Below are positions 20,022 through 27,521 of a stretch of DNA of 33,117 nt, one piece after another. The notes under the pieces are model-generated. The model saw nothing but the letters and a program-made list of their open reading frames with translations. It ran no database searches and was not told the DNA's origin. The stretch covers positions 1 through 33,117 of the IMG/VR virus record IMGVR_UViG_3300042154_000539; one strand, 5' to 3'. The translations under genes were made by a program, and so were the position numbers. The stretch comes from a virus. Positions within the stretch are counted from its first letter, which is position 1; each line of letters starts with the position of its first letter.

Positions 20022-20429
20022 TTATTGTGCGTAAACTACGACGTTGAATTCGGCAGCTAGGTAGGTAATCTCGCCAATTACAAGGGAGCCGTAATTTCTC
20101 ATATCAGTCACTCGAAGGGAATCACATTTCCCGCCAAGTGTCTTATCTGATTCTACCGCAAGCTTGACGGAAGAAGCTCCCGTAGAACTTACGTAAGAAT
20201 CCAGAAGTCTTTGCGCGCTGCGCTCTCCTACACGACCGACGATAACGGTAATAAGGAAGTTGTATTCGTCTAGTCCACGTTGGAACGTCCGGTCAAAGTT
20301 TACATTCTGGACGTTTACAATAGCGATAGGCGGGCTAATCGTATCCGGAGTTTCGGTAGTAGTCCTTAGCCCGGAGATCGTACCTAGCCGGGTAGCTAGT
20401 CCAGCCCGAAGGTCGGTAATCGAAGCCAC
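20022..20429 (-). CDS. tail terminator / tail completion protein
   Basis: This 135-aa protein begins MASITDLRAGLATRLGTISG, a pattern I associate with actinophage tail terminators, and contains PPIAIVNVQNVNFDRTF and EYNFLITVIVGRVGERS. It caps the tail tube for joining to the head. It is coupled to the connector gene by overlap at 20429. Confidence 0.75.
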   Translation of the reverse strand: MASITDLRAGLATRLGTISGLRTTTETPDTISPPIAIVNVQNVNFDRTFQRGLDEYNFLITVIVGRVGERSAQRLLDSYVSSTGASSVKLAVESDKTLGGKCDSLRVTDMRNYGSLVIGEITYLAAEFNVVVYAQ

Positions 20430-21025
20430 TAGGCGAACCTAACTTTACGGTAAACGTCGATTAGGTGCTTTACGTCCGGATCGAGCTGGACACCGACACG
20501 AACCGCACCCATTTCGCCGAAGCCCGCAATTCCAAGTGGGCTATCATTTCTCTTGAAGATTCGAGCTGCTTGGATTATGGTAGCTTGCTTTACCGCCACA
20601 GGAACCGCAGACCAGCCCCAGACGCCCGTAATTCTTACGGTTGCCTCTCCGTCTAGGACGTTGAATAAAAAGTCGTCTACGGCCCGTATACGGGTGCTGG
20701 GATGTCCTGTAAGACCGTCTACTACTCCGTTTAGCGGTTCTAGCTGATAATCCTTAGCTGCCCAAGTGGTTCCGAAGTCGTCGCCGTCGGAAGTCTGGAG
20801 AGTAGTAAGGGTAATAAGATCGTCGGTTTCGGTTAGGTAAGAATCTTGGGGAGCGAATAACCGGGTCGCGGTTCCAGCGTTGTAGAAATAGCGTTGCGTG
20901 TAGCTATCTACCATTCTCGAAGCTGATTCGACTGCTAGTTCTAGAAGAGTATCGTCTACGTTATCCGTAATGCGAGCGGAAGCCTTAACTTCTGCGAGAG
21001 TACAATAACCGTTCGTAATGGCCAT
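20429..21025 (-). CDS. head-tail connector protein (gp6-like)
   Basis: This 198-aa protein contains CTLAEVKASARITDNVDDTL, LAVESASRMVDSYTQRYFY and a C-terminal FGEMGAVRVGVQLDPDVK, matching the phage gp6-like connector family. I chose the ATG at 21025, with AACAAAGGAAAATCT upstream, rather than the longer open frame to 21085 that overlaps the glycosyltransferase gene. Confidence 0.8.
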   Translation of the reverse strand: MAITNGYCTLAEVKASARITDNVDDTLLELAVESASRMVDSYTQRYFYNAGTATRLFAPQDSYLTETDDLITLTTLQTSDGDDFGTTWAAKDYQLEPLNGVVDGLTGHPSTRIRAVDDFLFNVLDGEATVRITGVWGWSAVPVAVKQATIIQAARIFKRNDSPLGIAGFGEMGAVRVGVQLDPDVKHLIDVYRKVRFA

Positions 21026-21045
21026 AGATTTTCCTTTGTTCTCTT

Positions 21046-22260
21046 CTATTCTACTGCGAAGGTATCCCGGAGAATCGGAAGCCAATACTTAGACCAGACC
21101 TTATCCACGTCAAAGTCAGAAGCAAAGTCGATAGCCGTTTGCGAGCGTCCTTTGCCGAGCTTATAAGCTTCTTCGAGCGCGGCAACGATAGAAGGCACGT
21201 TAGGGATTTGCCACCACGCGTCTTGCCCGCTGTCCCATTGTGGCTGTCCTCCGACTAGGAAAGAGTCTTCCGAAACTAGATCTTGCGTAGCTGCCCAGTT
21301 AGATCCGATAACTCGGGTTCCGCAAGCTTGGGCTTCGATAGTAGGAATTCCAAAACCTTCACCGTAGGAAGTCGCAAGTAGAACGTCCATTCCCGTATAG
21401 TAGCCCGCTAGGGTTTCTTGCTTTATTCCGTATTTATAGCTAACGGAGTTCGGAAAGGCTACGTCGTCTTTCTCTATTCCTAGAGCTTGTAAAAGGCTTA
21501 GAAGGTTCCAGCCGATACCGTTAGCCATTGGGTCTGTGTGGAGATAAAGCATAGCGTCCGGGTGCTTCTTCTTGAAAATCGAGAACGCAAGTAAGTTTTC
21601 CGAGAATGCTTTGCGGTGAACTAGACCGGAGCTTTTATTAGCAGCAACCATTCCCACTACGTAGCGATCTTTAGTTCCCATATGTTCTTCTACGGTCTGG
21701 CCCTCGATCTCGAACGTAGGCTTGATAGTTTTAGTATCTATTCCGTGGGGAGCGTATCGGCAAGCTATTCCCTTTTCTTCCATTTGCCTAACGCCGTGCG
21801 GTGCCATAGCTACCGGGGTGACGTTTTCTTTTCTTAGGAAGGTTTCGACTCTAGGCGGTAGGGTCACGTGGTCTAGGGGAACCCAACTAAGAATTGGGAA
21901 AGTATCGAAGAGCTTAGAAGTTAGAACCCACACGTCATAAAGGGTTATCATTACGTCTTTTTGATTTCGTCCAGCTGCGAAAGTTTTGTGATCGACCGGA
22001 GCGGTGTCGTTTGAATAAAGATCCATTCCGCGAGCGAAGTGCGGAATTTTTCCGTAAGGCGTATCAAGTTCGCGCTTGATTCCTTCTAGCCCATAGTTAG
22101 AAAGAGCAGCGACGTCGAAGCCGTGACGCTTTAGACGATCGACTAAGTAGCGAGCTTGCTGCCCGTAGCCCGTAGGTTGATCAGGAGAATTTGAGTAAAG
22201 GGAAACCGTTCCCTTGAACTGTTCGCGGTTAGCAGGGTTCTTGGATTTTGTAGGGTTCAT
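21046..22260 (-). CDS. GT4-type glycosyltransferase
   Basis: This 404-aa protein has the two-domain layout of GT-B enzymes. The N-terminal part includes GYGQQARYLVDRLKRHGFDV, and the C-terminal donor-binding motif is GEGFGIPTIEAQACGTRVIG (about residue 300-320). It lies between the capsid gene and the connector, so it may modify virion proteins, as some mycobacteriophage glycosyltransferases do, or act on the host surface. The ATG at 22260 has no purine-rich ribosome site (CTACTGTTTTTTT precedes it), and a strong terminator lies only 34 nt upstream, so its expression route is unclear. Confidence 0.85.
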   Translation of the reverse strand: MNPTKSKNPANREQFKGTVSLYSNSPDQPTGYGQQARYLVDRLKRHGFDVAALSNYGLEGIKRELDTPYGKIPHFARGMDLYSNDTAPVDHKTFAAGRNQKDVMITLYDVWVLTSKLFDTFPILSWVPLDHVTLPPRVETFLRKENVTPVAMAPHGVRQMEEKGIACRYAPHGIDTKTIKPTFEIEGQTVEEHMGTKDRYVVGMVAANKSSGLVHRKAFSENLLAFSIFKKKHPDAMLYLHTDPMANGIGWNLLSLLQALGIEKDDVAFPNSVSYKYGIKQETLAGYYTGMDVLLATSYGEGFGIPTIEAQACGTRVIGSNWAATQDLVSEDSFLVGGQPQWDSGQDAWWQIPNVPSIVAALEEAYKLGKGRSQTAIDFASDFDVDKVWSKYWLPILRDTFAVE

Positions 22261-22294
22261 AAAAAAACAGTAGCAGAAAATTTAGACAAAAGGA

Positions 22295-22327
22295 AAGGTC
22301 GCCGAAACCCTACCGTCCGGCGACCTT
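22295..22327 (-). terminator. terminator after the major capsid gene
   Basis: The arms AAGGTCGCCG and CGGCGACCTT (10 bp, perfect) surround a 13-nt loop; TTTCCTTTTGTC follows on the minus strand. It begins 21 nt after the capsid stop, a typical position for limiting read-through from a highly expressed gene. Confidence 0.8.
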
Positions 22328-22348
22328 CCCAGTTTTTGAGAGCTAGAT

Positions 22349-23521
22349 TTAGCTTGCTCCACCCTTGAACTTCACGAAGTGTGAAGCGTGGGTTAGTTTT
22401 CCGTCTACGCGGGCAGTCACGCGGAAAGTGGTGACATCCTCGTTGAACGCATAGTCAGCTGACTGGGCAACCTGAATTCCTCCGGCAAGGCGAGCCTTGT
22501 ATGAAGGTAGGTGGCCTACGCCAATGCTAAATGCTCCGGTTGCAACCGCAGGTGCGGCTGGGTTTTCGAAGACTGGGTAGCCTAGCAACTGGTCAGGCTG
22601 TCCCGGTACTAGGGAACCAGTCCAGATGTAGTTGCCTGCGCCGTCCTTGATCTTACGAACTGCTGCTAGACCAGACTTAGACATCAACCAGCCGACACCC
22701 GGCAAGATTCTTGCCTGTCCGTCTAGTGTGTAAAGAAGGTCTACTAGGTTCTCGTAAGTTGGAGCACCAGCAACACCAGTTCCACCTGTGACGGCAGAAG
22801 CTCCGGTTGTGAAGATACCAGTAGGCTCAACAGTTCCGGTTCCGGTAGTTAGTCCGGTGTTGATTCCGAAACCGATTGCGTTTCCAGCCTGCTCTGCGAT
22901 TAGCGCAGAGATGTCAAAACCAGCATCAGTTAGAAGCTCATTAGCAACTGGTACTAGGAAGCTGTACTTGAATGCTGATAGAGCGATCGAGCTGAATGTA
23001 GGCTCTGAATCTGCGATAGCTGAACCAGCACCCTTAATAGTTGCGGTTGAGTATGCGGTCAGGGTTGGAATGGTTAGCTGCTCACCTGAAGCGGTGTTGA
23101 TAACCTGTGCAACCTGCAGCATTGGGCCAGCCTGACGAGCAACACTGAAGACCTCGTCATAGAAAGACTTAGGTACTGTGTTGTCGGAAGGTACTAGAGC
23201 ACGGGACTCTGAACCAAATGTGTATGAACGCATTTCGCCGTTAGCAATCGCGCGTAGGATGTCGTTGTCCTTGCGTACTTCGTTAGAAGGTACGAATGAC
23301 TCACGAGCAGCGTCTACTGCGCGCTCTTCGCGCTCTGCTAGCTTCTTTGCGGTGTCAATGGCAGCGTCGCGCTGACCAATTTCTGTTTCGATACGGTCGA
23401 TTTTCTGCTGGTCTTCAGCAGATAGCCCACGCTTCTCTGATTCGGCTGACTCGATTACTGTACGAGCCTGCTCGATTAGATTGTTGCGAGCCTCAACCTG
23501 CGACTTTAGGAAGTCTGACAT
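22349..23521 (-). CDS. major capsid protein, HK97 fold
   Basis: This 390-aa protein has an N-terminal coiled-coil delta domain of about 90 residues (LIEQARTVIESAESEKRGLS; RDAAIDTAKKLAEREERAVD), normally removed by the prohead protease, and then the HK97-type core (LRAIANGEMRSYTFGSESRA, VPKSFYDEVFSVARQAGPML, ELLTDAGFDISALIAEQAGN). The ATG at 23521 follows AAGGAGAAACAACT. It has a terminator on both sides and its own TACAAT element, so it is probably a separate high-level transcription unit. Confidence 0.93.
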   Translation of the reverse strand: MSDFLKSQVEARNNLIEQARTVIESAESEKRGLSAEDQQKIDRIETEIGQRDAAIDTAKKLAEREERAVDAARESFVPSNEVRKDNDILRAIANGEMRSYTFGSESRALVPSDNTVPKSFYDEVFSVARQAGPMLQVAQVINTASGEQLTIPTLTAYSTATIKGAGSAIADSEPTFSSIALSAFKYSFLVPVANELLTDAGFDISALIAEQAGNAIGFGINTGLTTGTGTVEPTGIFTTGASAVTGGTGVAGAPTYENLVDLLYTLDGQARILPGVGWLMSKSGLAAVRKIKDGAGNYIWTGSLVPGQPDQLLGYPVFENPAAPAVATGAFSIGVGHLPSYKARLAGGIQVAQSADYAFNEDVTTFRVTARVDGKLTHASHFVKFKGGAS

Positions 23522-23609
23522 AGTTGTTTCTCCTTAGTTGATTTATTTGATTTCTGCCGAGCTAACTCTGAACAGTAGCAACGGGGAGCTGACTCGACCC
23601 ATTACTTCT

Positions 23610-23615
23610 ATTGTA
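23610..23615 (-). promoter_or_regulatory. TACAAT -10 element upstream of the capsid gene
   Basis: The minus strand reads CAGTACAATAGAAGTAATGG, starting exactly 16 nt after the hairpin at 23632-23667. It would give a leader of about 80 nt before the capsid ATG. The parallel element at 19114-19119 strengthens the case. No good -35 is seen. Confidence 0.5.
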
Positions 23616-23631
23616 CTGTTCCGGAGAAAGA

Positions 23632-23667
23632 GCAACGCCCGCCGGAAAGGAATACGGCGGGCGTTGC
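23632..23667 (-). terminator. strong hairpin terminator upstream of the capsid gene
   Basis: The arms GCAACGCCCGCCG and CGGCGGGCGTTGC (13 bp, perfect, GC-rich) enclose a 10-nt loop; TCTTTCTCC follows on the minus strand. A second, weaker repeat (GTCGGG with CCCGAC) adjoins it at about 23668-23693. Together they separate the protease transcript from the capsid transcript. Confidence 0.75.
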
Positions 23668-23700
23668 GGTCGGGAGAAAGGGGAAACCCCGACGATACCC

Positions 23701-23868
23701 TTAGCGGGTTTCTTTAGCTTCTACGACGCGAACTTCTTTCGGCTTGACTTCGTTATCAAGCTCCCAGACTGCCTGCGCCCAAGCGTCCACGTTATCACGG
23801 ACGATACCCGAATCCGGGTTGCCTGACGCTTTTAGGATCGCGTCTTTGATTGCTTCTTTAGTAGCCAT
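23701..23868 (-). CDS. 55-aa conserved-type small head-region protein
   Basis: This frame begins MATKEAIKDAILKASGNPDS and contains VRDNVDAWAQAVWELDNEV. Small proteins of this pattern sit between protease and capsid in many actinophages, as I recall, with no known function; a head decoration or fibre-base role is possible. AAGAGGCTATAA precedes the ATG at 23868. It directly abuts the protease stop. Confidence 0.7.
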   Translation of the reverse strand: MATKEAIKDAILKASGNPDSGIVRDNVDAWAQAVWELDNEVKPKEVRVVEAKETR

Positions 23869-25758
23869 TTATAGCCTCTTCATTAGTAGTTCGAGCTTCA
23901 TCTTCTTCAATTCTAGTGCCGTAAGCTCTTCGGAATTTTCTTCGGTCTGGGCTTCGTCCTGCGGTGTTAGTCGCTGGATTACCTTGGTTAGAAGTTCCGA
24001 CTGCTCCTTGGATAGATCCTTACCGTCTTCGATCGTAAGCATAGCGTCCGCTAGCTGGTCGGCGTCTACTTCTGCGCGGGTAGCTACTACGTCGAACGAA
24101 CGAACCGAAGCGGTTCCAGCGGTCTGCGAATATGCCGGAAAAGCAACGATCGAAACTTCGTGAATTCTTACGCTTCTAAGGGTTCTTTCGGTTCCGTCGG
24201 TGTTCCAAGTATCGCCGTTAGCTGGAACGGAGAATCCGAAGGACATAGCATTTACGTCGCCACGCTGTACTAGGGTACGAACGTCTTTTCCAAGTGTGGT
24301 TTCTGGTAGTACCGCCGTGACTCTTAGGCCGTAGTTATCCTCTTCGAGCTTTAGGGTTCCTGCTCGGGTAGATCCTAGAACGCTTCCGGTGTCGTGGTTC
24401 CATAGAAGCTTGATGTCGTTTCTAGCCTTTAGTGAACGCTTGAAAGCTCCCGGCGCGATTCTCTCGATAAACGGAAGTGGTTCGCTTGGGCTATTGAAGA
24501 CTGCTGCGTATCCGGTAAAGGTCATACCGTCGCCACCTTCTACGGCTCTTAGTTCGAACTGGACTTCGTTAGTTCGCTTTTCTATCTTTGCCATTTGCTC
24601 GCTCTCTTGGGAAATACTGGCGCGGTTTTCTTCTTCTAGTCTAGCAACAACGCCTTCAGCATACTTTAGCGTTCTACGTGCTGAAGCTTTACTAGGGCCA
24701 CTTCCCCATAGCAGGTGCGCTACTACTCCAGCGGAAGGATAGTTAGGAGAACTTGGGTTAGCGTCCGGGGAATCTAGATCTCCTAAGTGTCTAGCAATCC
24801 ACGCGCGAATTCTTACCCACTTATCGGCTGTAATGTTTCCCTCGGCCATAGCGCGAGCTTCTCGGATAGTTCTATCTACTAGACCGTCCCCGCCTTTTCC
24901 TTCGCGGTAATACTCCAGACCACGGCGGGCAGCAGCTCTCATATAAGCGGGAGCTTTTAGATTTACTTCCCTTTCTTCGTCTTCCGGTACGCTAGGAATT
25001 TCGTTCGGGTGAATAGCGGTAATTCCTAGACTTCTATAAGCCCTAAGAATGTCGTTATTATCGTCTATGGCGATCATTAGGTTATAGCTATTTAGTAGTT
25101 CGCTAGCGGTTGCGCGTTTGAACTCCGTGCTATTTAGATCTGCAGAAGGCTTCATAAGGAGCTGGTCGTACTCGAAGCCCTCTAGGTCTACTTCGGTTTC
25201 CGCTCTTTCTGACTCTAACCGTGCGGTAATGATAATGATTTCGGTCTCGTCGAAAGTATCTAGGTAATCTACTAGCTGTTGGTTTATCTGACCACCGCGA
25301 ATAATCGTGTTATCGACGTCGAGAATAATCGCCGGGGTTCCCTCTTCTCGATCTTCTTCGGAGTAGTCTTCTTCCATTTCGACTTCTTCGGAAATTTTCT
25401 CGGGTCTTGGAACTCGCTGAAGTCTAAAGATGTTCATAATCATTAGGCGGTCGGTGCTGTGGTAAACGTCGTCTTCTAGTTCGTAAACTTCTAGACCAGC
25501 TAGTTCGCCTTCGATCATTACTACTTCGGCCATAATCTTAGGGTTAGTTAGATCCCAACTAACATAATCCCCGACCTTTAGCTGCCCTACGGCTGCGCGT
25601 TCGCCGACGAATTCGGTTTCTTCGGCAAGGCTAATAGCTAACGCTTGGTCAATAGCAGATTCTTTAGAAGCGTGGCAGGCGATTAGTTCGCCGTCTTCTT
25701 TTACTACTGCCCAACTATTAGGACAGTCCGCCGATTTATCGGTTATGTAATATGGCAC
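23869..25758 (-). CDS. multidomain prohead protease with embedded HAD-like domain
   Basis: This 629-aa protein is about three times the usual length. Residues 1-45: CPNSWAVVK and ACHASKESA, a small module often seen at the head of phage proteases. 55-115: beta-rich module (VGDYVSW). 140-255: HAD-type domain with DVDNT (147-151), IITAR (176-180) and DDNND (232-236). 268-380: helical domain (AARRGLEYYREGKGGDG). 395-555: S78-type prohead protease with FTGYAAVFN, WNHD (His455), NAMSFGF (Ser506) and IHEVSIVAFP. 560-629: acidic helical tail. An internal ATG at 24594 (MAKIEKRTNEVQF) would give a normal-length protease. Confidence 0.88.
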   Translation of the reverse strand: MPYYITDKSADCPNSWAVVKEDGELIACHASKESAIDQALAISLAEETEFVGERAAVGQLKVGDYVSWDLTNPKIMAEVVMIEGELAGLEVYELEDDVYHSTDRLMIMNIFRLQRVPRPEKISEEVEMEEDYSEEDREEGTPAIILDVDNTIIRGGQINQQLVDYLDTFDETEIIIITARLESERAETEVDLEGFEYDQLLMKPSADLNSTEFKRATASELLNSYNLMIAIDDNNDILRAYRSLGITAIHPNEIPSVPEDEEREVNLKAPAYMRAAARRGLEYYREGKGGDGLVDRTIREARAMAEGNITADKWVRIRAWIARHLGDLDSPDANPSSPNYPSAGVVAHLLWGSGPSKASARRTLKYAEGVVARLEEENRASISQESEQMAKIEKRTNEVQFELRAVEGGDGMTFTGYAAVFNSPSEPLPFIERIAPGAFKRSLKARNDIKLLWNHDTGSVLGSTRAGTLKLEEDNYGLRVTAVLPETTLGKDVRTLVQRGDVNAMSFGFSVPANGDTWNTDGTERTLRSVRIHEVSIVAFPAYSQTAGTASVRSFDVVATRAEVDADQLADAMLTIEDGKDLSKEQSELLTKVIQRLTPQDEAQTEENSEELTALELKKMKLELLMKRL

Positions 25759-26030
25759 TATTGACTTTGCCTAACTATTAGAACGCCTAGCTGTAATCCG
25801 CTTGGGTCTGATACTGCCCATAGGGTATCTAGTGGCTCTAGCGTTATTTCTTTTGATTCGCCCGGGTCTAGGTGAATGCTGTTTGTTGTGCTAACTGTTT
25901 GACTTCCAACAAAAATGTAATTATTGGAAGACTTATTTTGATTATGTAAGTGCGCTACTTGTCTTTGCGTAGCTGGGCCGACGACTTCCTGCGCTGTTCC
26001 AGATAACGTATATAGATTATGGAGAATCAT
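25758..26030 (-). CDS. small beta-sandwich head-region protein
   Basis: This 90-aa protein contains VAHLHNQNKSSNNYIFVGSQ, HLDPGESKEITLEPLDTLWA and VLIVRQSQ. It looks like a compact beta domain of the kind found near portal genes of actinophages, possibly a head decoration or plug protein. It is coupled to portal and protease by TAATG overlaps on both sides. Confidence 0.65.
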   Translation of the reverse strand: MILHNLYTLSGTAQEVVGPATQRQVAHLHNQNKSSNNYIFVGSQTVSTTNSIHLDPGESKEITLEPLDTLWAVSDPSGLQLGVLIVRQSQ

Positions 26031-27382
26031 TACTCGACCTCGTAGACGCCTTGTGGATTTTCTGCGTCTACTTGCGCGACGGGCTGGAGCTGGGTACTAG
26101 CTAGTCCGGTGTGCGGAATAGCTGGAAGACCTAGAGCTTCTAGAACTGCCTTCGGATCGTATCCGGAAAGAACTAGCTTCTGCGCCATTCCGACCTTCTT
26201 ATCTTCGGTAGCAATTCTCGAATCGTCAATAGAAACGTTAGCTAGTGGAACGCGAACTTGGTCGGCCACGTTATCTGCCATAGGGGTTAGGTCTTCGAAT
26301 CTGCGGATGTCGTTTACTGTGTAATAACCCGCCTGAAGTCCGATTGAGTAGGAAGTAGCGCGGGCCTGAGAATCTCCGCGAAGAAGTCCGTCTAGGTTGA
26401 ATCTAAGGAAGGCGTTTTCTCCGCCCGGTACTTCGTTTAGAAGTGGGCTAAACGCGGTTTCTAGTTTCTGGACTATCGGCCTAAGCGTGTGCTGTACGAA
26501 GAAGATAGAGTCTTGTTCGACCGAAGCGTAAGCGGTAGATCCTTGGACTCCTAGCATATGGTTAGGAATATTGAAAGCTCTAGCTACGTCTTCTACGGCT
26601 AGACGACGGGAAGTTTCTAGTTGAGAATTCTCCGGGTCTATTCCCGTTGCTTTCCATTGTGCGCCACCGGATAGAACTCCGGTCTTATGTGATTTCTTGA
26701 GTCCGCGGTGAGCTGCGTCAAATCCACGGCGTAAGTTTTCTGCCTGCTCGGAGTTTAGGTTGCCGGGGAACTCGATAATTCCCTGCGGTGTTGCGCTGTT
26801 GCTAAAGAATCGAGCTGCGTAAGATTCGAGCGCGATAGAAAGGCCAAAGTTATCTTTTAGGGCTTCGACTCTAGCCATACCGCGAATGTCGCCCGGGCGA
26901 ACTAGATCGGCGATAAAAATTACTTCTTCGGAGCTAAGAAGTCTCTTCTCTCCTTGTACCTCGAACATCACGCGACCGATACCGTTGCGCTTGATTTGTA
27001 CCTTGTGTGGGTTTAGGGGAACTAGGTTTACTACTTGACCTTCGGAACGGAAGACGCGAATAAAAGCGTTGCCGTCGATTAGAAGAGAAACGATTACCGA
27101 CTGCCAGAATGCCGAAGGCTGCTGGTCTAGATCTGGTTTAGTGACCCATTGTGGGCGCGGACGGAACGGGCCTCTAGCTCCGTCGCGTCGAATGTAAGCG
27201 TCTAGCGGAAGAGTAGAAATTGTATCGGAGATAAGAGATACCGCTGACCAGACCGCCGTAATCTTGAACGCTGTTTCCGAATTGACGATAGTACCGGACT
27301 GGTTTAGATCTACTAGATCGTCCCCGGCTCCCCATAGGGTTTGAAAGTTGATTGCTCTCTGTTCGAAGAGATTATTTAGCAT
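26030..27382 (-). CDS. portal protein, HK97 family
   Basis: This 450-aa protein matches HK97-type portals: AFKITAVWSAVSLISDTIST near the start, LLIDGNAFIRVFRSEGQVV, YAARFFSNSATPQGIIEFPG, RRLAVEDVARAFNIPNHMLG, and the variable acidic tail. It forms the dodecameric ring for DNA entry and exit. The start at 27382 overlaps the upstream stop (TAATG). Confidence 0.92.
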   Translation of the reverse strand: MLNNLFEQRAINFQTLWGAGDDLVDLNQSGTIVNSETAFKITAVWSAVSLISDTISTLPLDAYIRRDGARGPFRPRPQWVTKPDLDQQPSAFWQSVIVSLLIDGNAFIRVFRSEGQVVNLVPLNPHKVQIKRNGIGRVMFEVQGEKRLLSSEEVIFIADLVRPGDIRGMARVEALKDNFGLSIALESYAARFFSNSATPQGIIEFPGNLNSEQAENLRRGFDAAHRGLKKSHKTGVLSGGAQWKATGIDPENSQLETSRRLAVEDVARAFNIPNHMLGVQGSTAYASVEQDSIFFVQHTLRPIVQKLETAFSPLLNEVPGGENAFLRFNLDGLLRGDSQARATSYSIGLQAGYYTVNDIRRFEDLTPMADNVADQVRVPLANVSIDDSRIATEDKKVGMAQKLVLSGYDPKAVLEALGLPAIPHTGLASTQLQPVAQVDAENPQGVYEVE

Positions 27383-27513
27383 TAGCTACGCTCCAAGGCT
27401 ATTCCGAATAACACCGCTGCTAGACCAGCAACGATAATGGAAACGGGAACCGACAAGAAGGCTATACCCACAATAATTAGGGCTGCTCCGAGAATTTGAA
27501 TTGCTGTTGCCAT
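27382..27513 (-). CDS. 43-aa small membrane protein between terminase and portal
   Basis: The frame begins MATAIQILGAALIIVGIAFL and consists of two adjoining hydrophobic helices (the second VSIIVAGLAAVLFGIAL) with a charged end (ERS). TAAGGGTGAAA precedes the ATG at 27513, and its stop overlaps the portal ATG. Another open frame over the same bases (27386-27583) is a shadow. Function is unknown. Confidence 0.7.
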   Translation of the reverse strand: MATAIQILGAALIIVGIAFLSVPVSIIVAGLAAVLFGIALERS

Positions 27514-27521
27514 TTTCACCC

